The notes below the pieces were generated by a model that saw nothing but the letters and a program-made list of their open reading frames with translations, had not been told where the DNA came from and did no database searches. A DNA stretch of 64,000 nucleotides. Source: CAZUYC01 sp964624475. GTDB lineage: Bacteria > Myxococcota_A > UBA9160 > SMWR01. Both the position numbers and the translations under genes were made by a program. Below, in pieces: positions 25,474 to 32,652 of the stretch. The stretch lies in the NCBI GenBank assembly GCA_964624475.1, contig CAZUYC010000100.1, forward strand, positions 59,545-123,544, given 5' to 3'. The first letter of the stretch is position 1. Each line of letters begins with the position of its first letter.

Positions 25474-25830
25474 GACGTGATCGTCCCTCGGCGTGATGAT
25501 GCCGGGCCTCGACGGCATCTAGACGCTGCGCCGCATCCGCGATCTCGACGACAGCGTCCCCGTCGTGATGCTCTCGGTCGTCGGAAAGGCCAGCACCATC
25601 GTGCAGGCCATGGAGCTCGGGGCGGCGGACTACCTGAACAAGCCCTTTGAGGAGGGGAGCTCCTCACCACACTCGGCAAGGTGCTCGACAAGCGAGCGCT
25701 CGAGCTCGAGCAGGTGGCCGAGACCTGGGAGTACGCGGCTTTTCAGAACCTGGTCTGGGTCAGCGAGCCCATGCGCCAGATCAGGAACACGCTCGCGCGG
25801 GTGGTGGACACCGACGTCACGAGGGCATAG
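25474..25830 (+). pseudogene. Degenerate NtrC-type response regulator (receiver plus start of AAA domain)
   Basis: One frame reads MMPGLDGI, stop (TAG at about 25519), TLRRIRDLDDSVPVVMLSV and STIVQAMELGAADYLNKPF, which is a receiver domain with its conserved Thr/Ser replaced region and Lys. A frameshift after KPFEE moves the continuation (LLTTLGKVLDKRALELEQVA) into another frame. It then reaches FQNLVWVSEPMRQIRNTLARV, the first residues of a sigma-54-activator AAA domain, and ends. The phosphoacceptor Asp region upstream (PDVIV) is also out of frame. There is a premature stop, two frameshifts and no ATPase or DNA-binding domain, so it is a clear gene remnant. Confidence 0.8.
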
Positions 25831-26222
25831 GGGATGTTTAGCGGCGTTCTTTTGACAACGTCCGATGAAGCTATTTCGGTCAAGCAGGAATGAAGTGAGG
25901 GGAACAGGCCCCGCACGGGAGGTCGCGCGCACCGCGCCGAGCGATCGTCCGCGCGCCCTTCTCCACCTCGCCGAGCTCGCCGCCCTCGCGGGCGAGCGCG
26001 CGCGCCGTCGCACTCTTCGAGGAGGCGCTGGCGTCGCGTCCTGCCGTCGCAACCGACCTCGCGCGCGCGGACGACCCGGCCGCCGCGGCCGCGTTCGAGG
26101 AGGCCCGGACCCGCTCGGAACCGCGCTGACGGCTCGGTTCGAGCGCAAGGTGCGCTCGAACTTGCACCCTCGAAGCAAGAGAACCGGCGCCAGCGTGCGA
26201 CCCCTCGGTTATCCTCCGGGGC
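25831..26222. other. Intergenic stretch of the accessory island, no gene supported
   Basis: Contains an AT-richer patch (about 25830-25910) unlike the surrounding DNA, with GTTCTTTTGACAACG and GAAGCTATTTCGG. This could be an end of a lost mobile element, but no transposase homology or clear terminal inverted repeats are visible. The remainder is GC-rich without convincing coding sequence. A perfect hairpin lies at 26137-26161. Confidence 0.4.
26137..26161. repeat. Perfect 11-bp inverted repeat with 3-base loop
   Basis: GTTCGAGCGCA, loop AGG, TGCGCTCGAAC. It lies 61 bases upstream of the nucleotidyltransferase-like gene. There is no T run, so a Rho-independent terminator is not indicated. An operator, or a transposon-related hairpin, are alternatives. 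Confidence 0.6.
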
Positions 26223-26792
26223 ATGCCGGTGGACGCGCTGGAAGCGATCGCTCGGCTCACGCGGCGCGAGCGCGCCCGCATTGCAGCGGTCCAGGGGGGG
26301 CTCGGGGCCATGGACGAGGCAGCGGACAAGGTCGCGGCGCTGCGCGACGCCACCCGGGCCCTTGTAGCGATCGAAGCAGCGCACGCCCTGATCGGCGGCG
26401 TCGCGGTGGGGATCCGCTCAGGCGTCCCGCGCGCCACGTTGGATACGGACCTCGCCGTCCAGTCGACCGCGGAGCGCGCTGCCGTCGTCCGCGCCCTGCT
26501 GCGGGCGGGATTCACGCTCCGCGGGGAGTTCTCGCACAGCGTGAATCTCCGCCACCCGAGCGGCGAGCCCGTGCAGCTCGTCTTCGACCCGGGGTTCGAC
26601 GCCATGATCGAGCGCGCGGAGGCGCTCGACGCGGGCGGCGTCCGCATCCCGGTCGTCACGACGGCCGATCTGATCGCGATGAAGGAGCGCGCAGCTGCCG
26701 ACCCCGCACGCCGGCGCAGCAAGGCGCTCCGGGATCAGGCCGACGTCGCCCTCCTGCGCGGGGACGTTCCGGATCCTGACGAGGGGTGGTAG
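26223..26792 (+). CDS. Nucleotidyltransferase-fold protein, AbiEii/MNT-like
   Basis: 189 residues, ATG 26223. The central segment ALIGGVAVGIRSGVPRATLD then TDLAV is the Gly-Gly ... Arg ... Asp-x-Asp pattern of minimal nucleotidyltransferases (AbiEii/DUF6036-type). VVTTADLIAMKERAAADP and a closing ADVALLRGDVPDPDEG are also typical for these proteins. Related proteins act as toxins (AbiEii, MenT) or as unassigned NTases; no partner antitoxin (AbiEi-like or HEPN) is adjacent. Its place within the duplicated-flank island, near a Phd/PIN pair, fits an accessory defence or addiction function. I infer this only from family and context. Confidence 0.75.
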   Translation: MPVDALEAIARLTRRERARIAAVQGGLGAMDEAADKVAALRDATRALVAIEAAHALIGGVAVGIRSGVPRATLDTDLAVQSTAERAAVVRALLRAGFTLRGEFSHSVNLRHPSGEPVQLVFDPGFDAMIERAEALDAGGVRIPVVTTADLIAMKERAAADPARRRSKALRDQADVALLRGDVPDPDEGW

Positions 26793-26875
26793 AGAGACGC
26801 GGTGCGCAGGCGGATCTTGGTGATCTCGACCCCACGGGGGGTTGCGCACTTCATACTTCGATCCCGAGTTCCCGC

Positions 26876-27238
26876 ACTTGATTCTCGCGCTGTTCTCCGA
26901 TCGCCGGGGTATAAACCAGGTACATAGGTAACAGGGCGGGTGGGCGCTGCGGGGCGTGAACCGAGCGCGGCCGATCCGGCCCCGCCCCGGTCCGATCGGC
27001 TCCCTACACCAGGCCGCCGAGGCGCTCGATCGTCTCGCGCGCCTCGCGCACCACGCGGTCCACGATCTCGGCGCAGGAGGCGATGTCGTGGATGCCGCCG
27101 CAGCCCTGGCCGGTGGGCATGCAGGCGCGGTCGGGGTCGAGCGGGCCCTGGCCCATCGCCATGCCGAGCACGCCGGCCTGGGCGGAGACGCGCATCTGCT
27201 CCGGGAAGGGCAGGATCTCGTCCGCGTGCTCCTCCCAT
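26876..27238. repeat. Copy 2 of the direct duplication flanking the accessory island
   Basis: Same start ACTTGATTCTCGCGCT and CCGATCGCCGGGGTAT as copy 1 at 24093, then a shorter variable middle and the 3' end of the nitronate monooxygenase pseudogene. Copy 2 continues past 27238 into more of that gene, so it is probably the parental copy. Confidence 0.75.
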
Positions 27239-27604
27239 TCGCGGACGTACGGGTTGCGCAGCACGCGCATGGGCTTTCCCGAGTAGCAGCGCGTGATGGT
27301 CGTGTCCTCGGCGCGCGCCTCGGCGATGCGCTTCTTGTACGGCTCGGCCGCGCGCGCCTCGTGGGAGGCGATGAAGCGCGTCCCCATCCAGACGCCCTGC
27401 GCGCCGAGCGCGAGCGCGGCGGCGAGCCCGCGGCCGTCGATGAGCCCGCCGGCGGCGAGAACCGGGACGTCGACCGCGTCGACCACCTGGGGAATCAGCG
27501 CGAGGCCGGCGATCTGCCTCGGCGTAGGCGACTCCGCCCATGCCGGCCAGGAAGACCGGGGCCTCGATGCCGAAGAGATCGCAGATCGGCGTGCGCAGGT
27601 CCAT
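27004..27604 (-). pseudogene. Nitronate monooxygenase (2-nitropropane dioxygenase) with internal deletion
   Basis: The start MDLRTPICDLFGIEAPVFLA (ATG 27604) and GMGGVAYAE match the family N-terminus. From about 27515 the frame changes and the protein resumes near its C-terminal half: LIPQVVDAVDVPVLAAGGL, DGRGLAAALALGAQGVWMG, TRFIASHEA, then MPTGQGCGGIHDIASC to ERLGGLV. Roughly 120-130 residues that contain the catalytic region are missing and the join is out of frame. Family members are FMN enzymes of about 320-360 residues that oxidise alkyl nitronates. It diverges from the equally truncated mannosidase start at 27698, so two neighbouring genes have been broken. Confidence 0.82.
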
Positions 27605-27697
27605 TCGGGCCAATTCCTACCCCACGCGCCCGGCGATCGCCAAACGGCGCGGCCGGCGCGCGCGGGCGGGTAGGATGGCGCACGGGAGGACCCGCGC

Positions 27698-27826
27698 GTG
27701 AGCGCCCCCCGGCACCTCGTCGTCGTTCCCCACACCCACTGCGACCGCGAGTGGTACCGGACCCGCGAGGATTTCCGCCGTCGGCGGCGGGCGCCGCGTA
27801 AAGAATCCGCAGCGCAGGCCCGATGA
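27698..27826 (+). pseudogene. N-terminal stub of a GH38-like alpha-mannosidase
   Basis: GTG 27698 with a strong GGGAGGA 8-14 bases upstream. The first residues, LVVVPHTHCDREWYRTREDF, are the GH38 N-terminal motif: the His-x-His and Asp of the catalytic Zn site. After about residue 31 the sequence turns into unrelated Arg-rich codons and stops at 27826 (42 codons). Full GH38 proteins run 800-1,000 residues, so more than 95 percent is missing. The intact translation signals suggest a recent deletion fused to whatever lay upstream of the secreted protein at 27905. Confidence 0.7.
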
Positions 27827-27904
27827 GCCGGGCAGCAGCCGGCGCGGGCGCGAGGCCCGCCCGATCTGCCCGCCGTGGGCGCGACGCCTACCGCCGGGGG
27901 GGAC

Positions 27905-29221
27905 GTGTCGGGTACGCGCATCGGATGGTGTCCGGGCCTTCCCGGCGTCGCGGCCATCGCAGTGCTCGCGGTCGCCACGGCCGCGCGCGCGCAGTCGGAA
28001 GCTCCCGCGCTGCGCAGCGCCGGGCCGACGGAGAGCGAGCTCTCGCTGACGCAATCGGCGTGGGCGCGCGAGCTCGTCGACCAGCTCGGCCTCTCCCACG
28101 CCCTCGAGGCCTCGGCGAGCGACGCGGAACGCTTCGGCCTGCTCTGTCCGGAGGGTGTCGAGCTCGCGATCGAGGCGGGGGGACATCGCGCGGCCGGCGA
28201 GGCCTTCGGCGTGAACGCCGAGCTGCCGGGCAGCGGGCCGGGCGAGCCCGTGCGCCTGGTCGTCTCCGTCCCCGCCACCGCCCTCTATCAGCTCGAGGTC
28301 GAAGGCGTCGGCAACCAGCGCTGGGGAATCGACGGCGTGCCCGTCGGCCACCTCGACCTCTCGACCCTCGGGGCCGCGCACGCGCCGGTGATCCTGCCGC
28401 TGCGCGCCGGGCCCCACGAGCTCCGCGGAACCATGACGCGCGAGGCGCGCGCCGAGCGCGTGCGCCTCGTCGCCTGGCGGATGCTGTGCATCGCCCCGGC
28501 CGAGGGCTGGCGCGGCGAACGCGCGCTCACCTGGGGCGGCTTCGCGCGGACCCTGATCCGCGCGTTCGGGCTCGAGTCGCGCTTGCCCGAGGAGGAGTCC
28601 GCGGAGCAGCGGATCGAGGCGGAGGAGTTTGCGACCGCCTCGGCCGGCGGCGGCCGCACCACGCGCCGCCTGCGGGAGGGCGCCTCCGGCGACGCCTGGG
28701 CGATGGCCGCGACCAGCCCCGCCGAGTTCACCTGGCGCCTGCGGCTCGCGAAGCCGCAGGTGGTGACGATCGCCGCGCGCACCCACGGCTCCGCAGCGCA
28801 GATCTGGTCGGTCGATGGTCGCTACCGGGTGACGCTCTCCCCGCCGGAGCGGCCGGGCGGCTTCTCCTGGAGCCCGGTGGCCACGCTCGCGCTTCCGGCG
28901 GGCGAGCACGCCGTGCGCGCCCACGTGGCGCGCGGATCCGGAGTCGACGCGCTGCGCGTGATCCACCACCACTCCTCCGACGCCGATCATCTGCGGCTGG
29001 TGCAGGAGCTGGGGCTGCCGGTGGGAGCGCCCGATTCGCCCGTGCCGCACTCGATCGCCCGGCGGGCGCTGCGCCGTTCTCTCGTGCTCGAGCTCGCGAA
29101 CGGGCTCCAGCGCAGGCTCGCCGGCGCCCGGGCGATCCATTCTCCGGTGGTGCTCGCCGAGCTCGAACCCGAAGTGCCCGACCCGCGCCCGCTGTCGCCG
29201 GTCCTCCCCTCGGAGCTCTGA
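27905..29221 (+). CDS. Secreted protein of unknown function
   Basis: 438 residues from GTG 27905 (G-run 5 bases upstream); GTG 27875 is an alternative. A signal peptide is clear: VAAIAVLAVATAARAQ. The mature part has two apparent beta-rich modules, each ending in a sugar-binding-like or CBM-like pattern (LYQLEVEGVGNQRWGIDG; FTWRLRLAKPQVVTIAART then QIWSVDGRYRVTLSPP) and a C-terminal alpha-helical tail. The similar WGIDG/WSVDG units suggest an internal duplication. I do not recognise the family. The next gene, 2 bases downstream, encodes an outer-membrane barrel, so the pair probably acts together at the outer membrane, perhaps in polysaccharide secretion or attachment. Confidence 0.72.
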   Translation: MSGTRIGWCPGLPGVAAIAVLAVATAARAQSEAPALRSAGPTESELSLTQSAWARELVDQLGLSHALEASASDAERFGLLCPEGVELAIEAGGHRAAGEAFGVNAELPGSGPGEPVRLVVSVPATALYQLEVEGVGNQRWGIDGVPVGHLDLSTLGAAHAPVILPLRAGPHELRGTMTREARAERVRLVAWRMLCIAPAEGWRGERALTWGGFARTLIRAFGLESRLPEEESAEQRIEAEEFATASAGGGRTTRRLREGASGDAWAMAATSPAEFTWRLRLAKPQVVTIAARTHGSAAQIWSVDGRYRVTLSPPERPGGFSWSPVATLALPAGEHAVRAHVARGSGVDALRVIHHHSSDADHLRLVQELGLPVGAPDSPVPHSIARRALRRSLVLELANGLQRRLAGARAIHSPVVLAELEPEVPDPRPLSPVLPSEL

Positions 29222-29223
29222 GC

Positions 29224-30420
29224 GTGGAGCGCGCCAGCGCATGGCGACGACCGGGGGGGCTCGCGGCGCTGGCTGCCGCGGGAATCGGCGCGGCCGCCTT
29301 CGACGCGGCCGCGGAGGGCGAGCCGAACCTCTTCACGCTGCGGCCCTCCTTCTCGACGACGGTCGTCGCCGACGACAACCCCGAGCTCGAGCGCGACGGG
29401 GACGACTCCAGCGTCGGCGCATGGCTGCGCCCGCGCGTCCAGGTCGACTACCACGCGCCGCGCTTCGAGCTCGGGGCCGACCTCGGGGTCGACGTGCGCC
29501 GCTACTCCGGGTACGACTCACAGCTCTCCGACGAGTTCGCCCGGGTCGCGGGCTTCGCGGAGGCCGAGCTCCTGCCCGGCCTCGGGCTGCGCGTCGCGGA
29601 CGCCTGGGTGCCGCGCGCGCTCCGCCTGGGGCGGCCCGAGGACGACGGGGTGAACCTCGTCCAGACGAACCTTCTCGACGCCTCGCTGCGCCACTGGCGC
29701 TCGCTCGCCGGCGAGCGCGAGCTCGAGATCGGCGTCCAGGGCAGCTACTTCGTCAGCGACGATTTCGCCGAGCCGGTCGGCGGCGGTGCCGTCGACGGGG
29801 ACTTCCAGCCGAGCTACGCCGGCGGCCTCGGCTACATCGAGATCCAGAGCCCGATCGCGGGCGGTGTCACGGGCTTCCTGCGCGCCCAGGGCGGCTACCG
29901 CGCCCTCGAGGACGCGCCGGACGCCGACCACGCGGACCTCGGCGGGAGCCTCGGCGTGCGCATCCCGATCGGCGACGCCTCGAGCTTCGAGGTCGGCGGT
30001 GGGGCGGGCTGGCTCGGCTTCGCCGGGCTCGCCGACCGGCCGCGCGGACAGATTCGCGCGCAGCTGCGAGCGCGGCTTCCGGGCGGGTTCGTGTCGACCC
30101 TCGCCGCGAGCCAGCGCTGGAGTGCGAACCTCGAGGGCCGCAAGTTCGTCGAGACCGACGCGCGCATCGAGATCGAGCGCTACTTCGGCCGGCGCACGGC
30201 CGTCGCGATCGGGCTCTTCGGCACGCGCTTCGACGACGCGTCGCTCGGCGCCGTCGACCTCTTCGGCGGAGGCGAGGCGCGCGTGGCCTACCAGCTCACC
30301 CGCGCGACCCAGTTCATCGTCCGCTATCGCCATTGGACCAACGCGGGCTCCTTCCGCGCGGACGACTTCGCGCAGAACCGCGCCACCCTGGAGATCCGCT
30401 TCCACCCCTCGGTGCTCTAG
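29224..30420 (+). CDS. Outer-membrane beta-barrel protein (BBP2-like porin family)
   Basis: 398 residues, GTG 29224, 2 bases after the preceding stop. Short N-terminal export signal (LAALAAAGIGAAAFDAAAEG). The rest is alternating amphipathic strands with aromatic girdles. The opening LFTLRPSFSTTVVADDNPEL resembles PF10082-type barrels associated with exopolysaccharide or exosortase loci. At least 14-16 strands can be drawn. The C-terminus ends IRFHPSVL, without the usual terminal Phe. It probably forms an outer-membrane pore with the secreted upstream protein as partner. A GC-rich palindrome (CGCCCCGCGGGGCG, 30445-30458) follows but has no T tract. Confidence 0.78.
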   Translation: MERASAWRRPGGLAALAAAGIGAAAFDAAAEGEPNLFTLRPSFSTTVVADDNPELERDGDDSSVGAWLRPRVQVDYHAPRFELGADLGVDVRRYSGYDSQLSDEFARVAGFAEAELLPGLGLRVADAWVPRALRLGRPEDDGVNLVQTNLLDASLRHWRSLAGERELEIGVQGSYFVSDDFAEPVGGGAVDGDFQPSYAGGLGYIEIQSPIAGGVTGFLRAQGGYRALEDAPDADHADLGGSLGVRIPIGDASSFEVGGGAGWLGFAGLADRPRGQIRAQLRARLPGGFVSTLAASQRWSANLEGRKFVETDARIEIERYFGRRTAVAIGLFGTRFDDASLGAVDLFGGGEARVAYQLTRATQFIVRYRHWTNAGSFRADDFAQNRATLEIRFHPSVL

Positions 30421-30680
30421 TCCAGGGGTGGGGTGTGCGGCCCTCGCCCCGCGGGGCGAAGCTGCGCCGATCAACTTCGTAGTTGCATCCCTCGATCGAA
30501 GCGCCGATGCTTGCGCACAGGGGGGCCTTCCCGGCCCGCAACGATCTGGTGCGTCGCCCTGCACTCGCGAACGTTTCCGGGAAGGCGAGAGAGGTGGGTG
30601 TCCACGATCGCGGGTGCGTCGCAGCAGCAGCGCCGGGGGATGCCTGGGAATCGAACGGGGCCGCGGAGGTGGGGAGCCCA

Positions 30681-30914
30681 ATGAAGCCGCTCATCATGGC
30701 GATCGTGCAGTCACTGGTGGACCGGCCCGAGGAAGTCCAGATCAAAGAGGTCATAGGAGATCACGCGCACGTCCTCGAGCTGCGGGTGGCGAAGGAGGAC
30801 CTCGGCAAGGTGATCGGGAAGGGCGGAGCGCACGCGTCGGCGATCCGCACGATCATGGCCGCGACCAGCGGCAAGGAGAAGAAGCGCTACATCCTCGAGA
30901 TCATCGAGAACTGA
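30681..30914 (+). CDS. khpA: KH-domain RNA-binding protein KhpA
   Basis: 77 residues, ATG 30681 with GGAGGTGGGG upstream. A single type II KH domain fills the protein. The GXXG loop sits in DLGKVIGKGGAHASAIRTIM, and the N-terminal MKPLIMAIVQSLVDRPEEV is the usual KhpA start. These proteins bind RNA broadly, often as KhpA-KhpB heterodimers, and influence cell division and small-RNA function. In many bacteria khpA lies between rpsP and rimM; here neither is present, so the context is different. A perfect 16-base palindrome follows 18 bases after the stop. Confidence 0.92.
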   Translation: MKPLIMAIVQSLVDRPEEVQIKEVIGDHAHVLELRVAKEDLGKVIGKGGAHASAIRTIMAATSGKEKKRYILEIIEN

Positions 30915-30931
30915 CGCTGCCGGGGGGGTGG

Positions 30932-30947
30932 CGTCTCGCGAGACGCG
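30932..30947. repeat. Perfect 16-base palindrome downstream of khpA
   Basis: GCGTCTCGCGAGACGC reads the same on both strands. It sits just after the khpA stop. There is no following T run, so it may be a Rho-dependent 3'-end hairpin or a protein-binding site. A second short palindrome, GAAACCGCGGTTTC, follows at about 30959. Confidence 0.5.
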
Positions 30948-31139
30948 AGTACCAAGCTGAAACCGCGGTTTCGGGATCGAAACCCGGAGCGTTTCCCCCC
31001 GGGGTCAGGCTCCGCTCTGGCCCTCACGGGATCGCGCGGTTGCGCGGCGAAGCTGCCGGTTGTGACGTCCGGCACGTTGCTTGCGTTGGGGTGTCTTGGC
31101 CCCATCCTCGCGGTTGGGGTTTCAGGAGGCCCGACCGCC

Positions 31140-31616
31140 ATGGACGCCACGTTCTCTGCCGAGGAGCACTTCCGCGAAGGCCAGTCGGAGCTCGACCGCG
31201 AGCGTCTCGACGCGGCGCTCGAGCACTTCCGCGCCGCGCAGCGCCTCGACCCGACGAGCCCGCGCTACCGGTCGTACTTCGGGCTCTGCCTCGGTCTGGC
31301 GGAGCGCCGCTTCGATCGCGCGCTCGAGCTTTGTCGTTCGGCGGCGAAGGAGGAGTTCTTCAACCCCGCGCTCTACCACAACCTTGCGCGGCTGCATCTG
31401 GCATTCGGCTTCAAGACCGAGGGGATCCGCTTCCTGCGTCGCGGCCTCATGATCGACCCGCAGAACGCGGCGATCCTCGCTGAGACGCGCTCGCTCGGCA
31501 TCCGCCGCAGGCCGGTGCTCGGCTTCTTGCGGCGCGGCCACCTGATCAACCGCTGGTTCGGACGCTTCCGCAGCCGCGGCGGCGTGGCGGGGGCGGTCGA
31601 GGCCCGCGGCGCCTGA
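31140..31616 (+). CDS. Tetratricopeptide-repeat protein
   Basis: 158 residues. ATG 31140 is chosen because AGGAGG lies 9-14 bases upstream; an in-frame GTG at 31062 would add 26 hydrophobic residues and cannot be excluded as a signal or anchor. Three TPR-like helical pairs: AEEHFREGQSELDRERLD, AALEHFRAAQRLDPTSPRY, ALELCRSAAKEEFFNPALYH and KTEGIRFLRRGLMIDPQNA. A basic C-terminal tail (IRRRPVLGFLRRGHLINRWF) is typical of small TPR proteins beside PilZ or chaperone genes. It is a protein-protein interaction scaffold; partner unknown. Confidence 0.8.
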   Translation: MDATFSAEEHFREGQSELDRERLDAALEHFRAAQRLDPTSPRYRSYFGLCLGLAERRFDRALELCRSAAKEEFFNPALYHNLARLHLAFGFKTEGIRFLRRGLMIDPQNAAILAETRSLGIRRRPVLGFLRRGHLINRWFGRFRSRGGVAGAVEARGA

Positions 31617-31690
31617 GTTGACGGGCGCCGGGCGGGGCGGTATCCAACGCCCGCGCTCGCGCGCGATCCGCGCGCCGTCGGAGTCTCGTC

Positions 31691-31783
31691 GTGGGAAGCG
31701 TCATCAAGAAGCGGCGCAAGAAGATGCGCAAGCACAAGAAGCGCAAGCTGCTCAAGCGCGCGCGCCACAAGCGCAAGCGCTGA
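31691..31783 (+). CDS. bTHX/AURKAIP1-COX24-like ribosomal microprotein
   Basis: 30 residues, GTG 31691 to TGA 31783. Nearly every residue is basic. It begins MGSVIKKRRKKMRKHKKRKL and continues LKRARHKRKR, matching the short AURKAIP1/COX24-domain proteins found in GC-rich bacteria (typically MGSVIKKRRKRM...). These are believed to bind the small ribosomal subunit, as bTHX does. Such genes are often missed because of their size. There is no clear Shine-Dalgarno upstream (CGTCGGAGTCTC). A second basic microprotein lies 350 bases downstream. Confidence 0.85.
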   Translation: MGSVIKKRRKKMRKHKKRKLLKRARHKRKR

Positions 31784-31961
31784 TCGCGATCCGCGCGGTT
31801 TTTCCCTTTCCGGTTCGACGGGTTCGGTGCTTGCGGGCGATGTGCCGCCGCAGGCGGCACAGGCGCTGTGCGGCGTGGCGCCGAATCCGATCTTCGCGGT
31901 CTTCCCGGTCACGCGCCCGCAACATGATCCTCCATCGCCTTGTTTTTTTTGACGTTGTGTC

Positions 31962-31990
31962 TTGACGAATCCGAAACCGGGGTGTTACGG
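31962..31990 (+). promoter_or_regulatory. Candidate sigma-70-type promoter for the leader ORF and basic microprotein
   Basis: TTGACG (31962-31967), 17-base spacer, TTACGG (31985-31990). It lies in a locally AT-richer patch (TTGTTTTTTTTGACG just upstream) that stands out from the surrounding DNA. Expected transcript start is about 31997, 47 bases before the leader ORF. Confidence 0.5.
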
Positions 31991-32043
31991 TGCGCAGCAA
32001 CAGTGGCTCTAGTGCCGCGGTCTGCGTCGAAAAAGGAGGCGTC

Positions 32044-32124
32044 ATGCCTTCAAGTCGAGGATCCCGGGTTCCGATCCGGGATCTCGGACAGCCGCGGGGC
32101 TGGAGTTCACCAGAAGGGGGGTAA
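32044..32124 (+). CDS. Putative 26-residue leader peptide with strong ribosome-binding site
   Basis: ATG 32044 is preceded by AAAAAGGAGGCGTC, the best Shine-Dalgarno in the window. The frame encodes 26 residues (MPSSRGSRVPIRDL, then GQPRGWSSPEGG) and stops at 32124, 7 bases before the next gene. A perfect 8-bp hairpin lies inside it. The composition does not suggest an amino-acid attenuator, although Arg and Pro are frequent. It may serve as a translated leader that controls access to the next gene, or be a real small protein. No homology is recognised. Confidence 0.5.
   Translation: MPSSRGSRVPIRDLGQPRGWSSPEGG
32060..32083 (+). repeat. Perfect 8-bp hairpin inside the leader ORF
   Basis: GATCCCGG, loop GTTCCGAT, CCGGGATC. 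It sits between the strong Shine-Dalgarno of the leader ORF and the AGAAGGGGGG of the next gene, so ribosome passage would open it. Confidence 0.6.
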
Positions 32125-32131
32125 CCCAGGC

Positions 32132-32224
32132 ATGGCAGCTCGAAAGAAGAAGACCCGCAGGGGCCGCAAGAAGGCGACCGCGAAGAAGGCGACCCGCAAG
32201 AAGGCCCGCCGCCGCAAGGCGTAG
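32132..32224 (+). CDS. Lys/Arg-rich 30-residue basic protein, histone-H1-tail-like
   Basis: ATG 32132 with AGAAGGGGGG upstream. 30 residues, composed almost only of Lys, Arg, Ala and Thr (MAARKKKTRRGRKK, then ATAKKATRKK). This resembles the tails of bacterial histone-H1-like and Hc1 proteins, and also very short basic ribosomal proteins. It would bind nucleic acids. It is followed within 40 bases by the strongest terminator in the window, so it ends a short transcript that begins near 31997. Function is not known. Confidence 0.7.
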   Translation: MAARKKKTRRGRKKATAKKATRKKARRRKA

Positions 32225-32261
32225 CGGTCCAGGGTCGATCTTCCGGAAGGAAGGTCGCAGG

Positions 32262-32294
32262 ACCCCGGCCGGCGCAAGCCGGCCGGGGTTTCCT
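32262..32294 (+). terminator. Rho-independent terminator
   Basis: Perfect 12-bp stem ACCCCGGCCGGC / GCCGGCCGGGGT with a GCAA tetraloop (32274-32277), followed by TTCCTTCT. It ends the leader/basic-microprotein transcript and isolates it from rpoZ. Confidence 0.9.
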
Positions 32295-32353
32295 TCTCTC
32301 TGGGGCTTGCCTAGCTTGTCTAGAGCTTGCCTGGGTTGGCCGCGAGGAGAGCG

Positions 32354-32566
32354 ATGGCACGCATCACGATCGAAGACTGCACCCGCCTCGTCCCGAATCG
32401 CTTCCATCTGGTCCAGATGGCGGCGATCCGCGCCAAGCAGCTCAAGAAGGGCGCGACTCCGCTGGTGCAGGGCGAAGACAACAAGGAGGTGGTCGTGGCG
32501 CTGCGCGAGATCGCCGCCGGCTGCGTCCGGCCCGACTACCCGGACGAGGAATCCGCGCTCGGCTAG
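32354..32566 (+). CDS. rpoZ: RNA polymerase omega subunit
   Basis: 70 residues, ATG 32354 with GAGGAGAG upstream. MARITIEDCTRLVPNRFHLV, then AAIRAKQLKKGATPLV and NKEVVVALREIAAG are the family hallmarks: the NRF/L motif and the conserved Ala-Arg-Gln helix contacting beta-prime. Assists assembly of RNA polymerase and, in proteobacteria, contributes to the ppGpp site 1. The gene is usually beside gmk and spoT/rel; here it is between a terminator and a repeat, without those partners. Confidence 0.93.
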   Translation: MARITIEDCTRLVPNRFHLVQMAAIRAKQLKKGATPLVQGEDNKEVVVALREIAAGCVRPDYPDEESALG

Positions 32567-32622
32567 GCAAGCGCGAAGCGCGCGCAGCGAGGCGGAGCCG
32601 AGCGGAGTGCGGGCCCCCGCTA
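32567..32622 (+). repeat. Dispersed GC-rich repeat between convergent rpoZ and histidine-kinase genes
   Basis: GGCAAGCGCGAAGCGCGCGC then AGCGAGGCGGAGCCGAGCGG AGT and the trailing stem GCGGGCCCCCGC. It begins immediately after the rpoZ stop and fills most of the 86-base gap to the converging gene. Confidence 0.85.
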
Positions 32623-32652
32623 GCAGCCCAGCCGCAGCCCAGCCGTTCCCGG

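Noticed and set aside
25831..25910. Insertion-sequence end in the AT-richer patch
   Set aside because: No terminal inverted repeat pair, target-site duplication or transposase remnant could be identified.
30445..30458. Terminator after the outer-membrane barrel gene (CGCCCCGCGGGGCG palindrome)
   Set aside because: A palindrome is present but no T-rich tail follows, and such GC palindromes are common by chance at this base composition.
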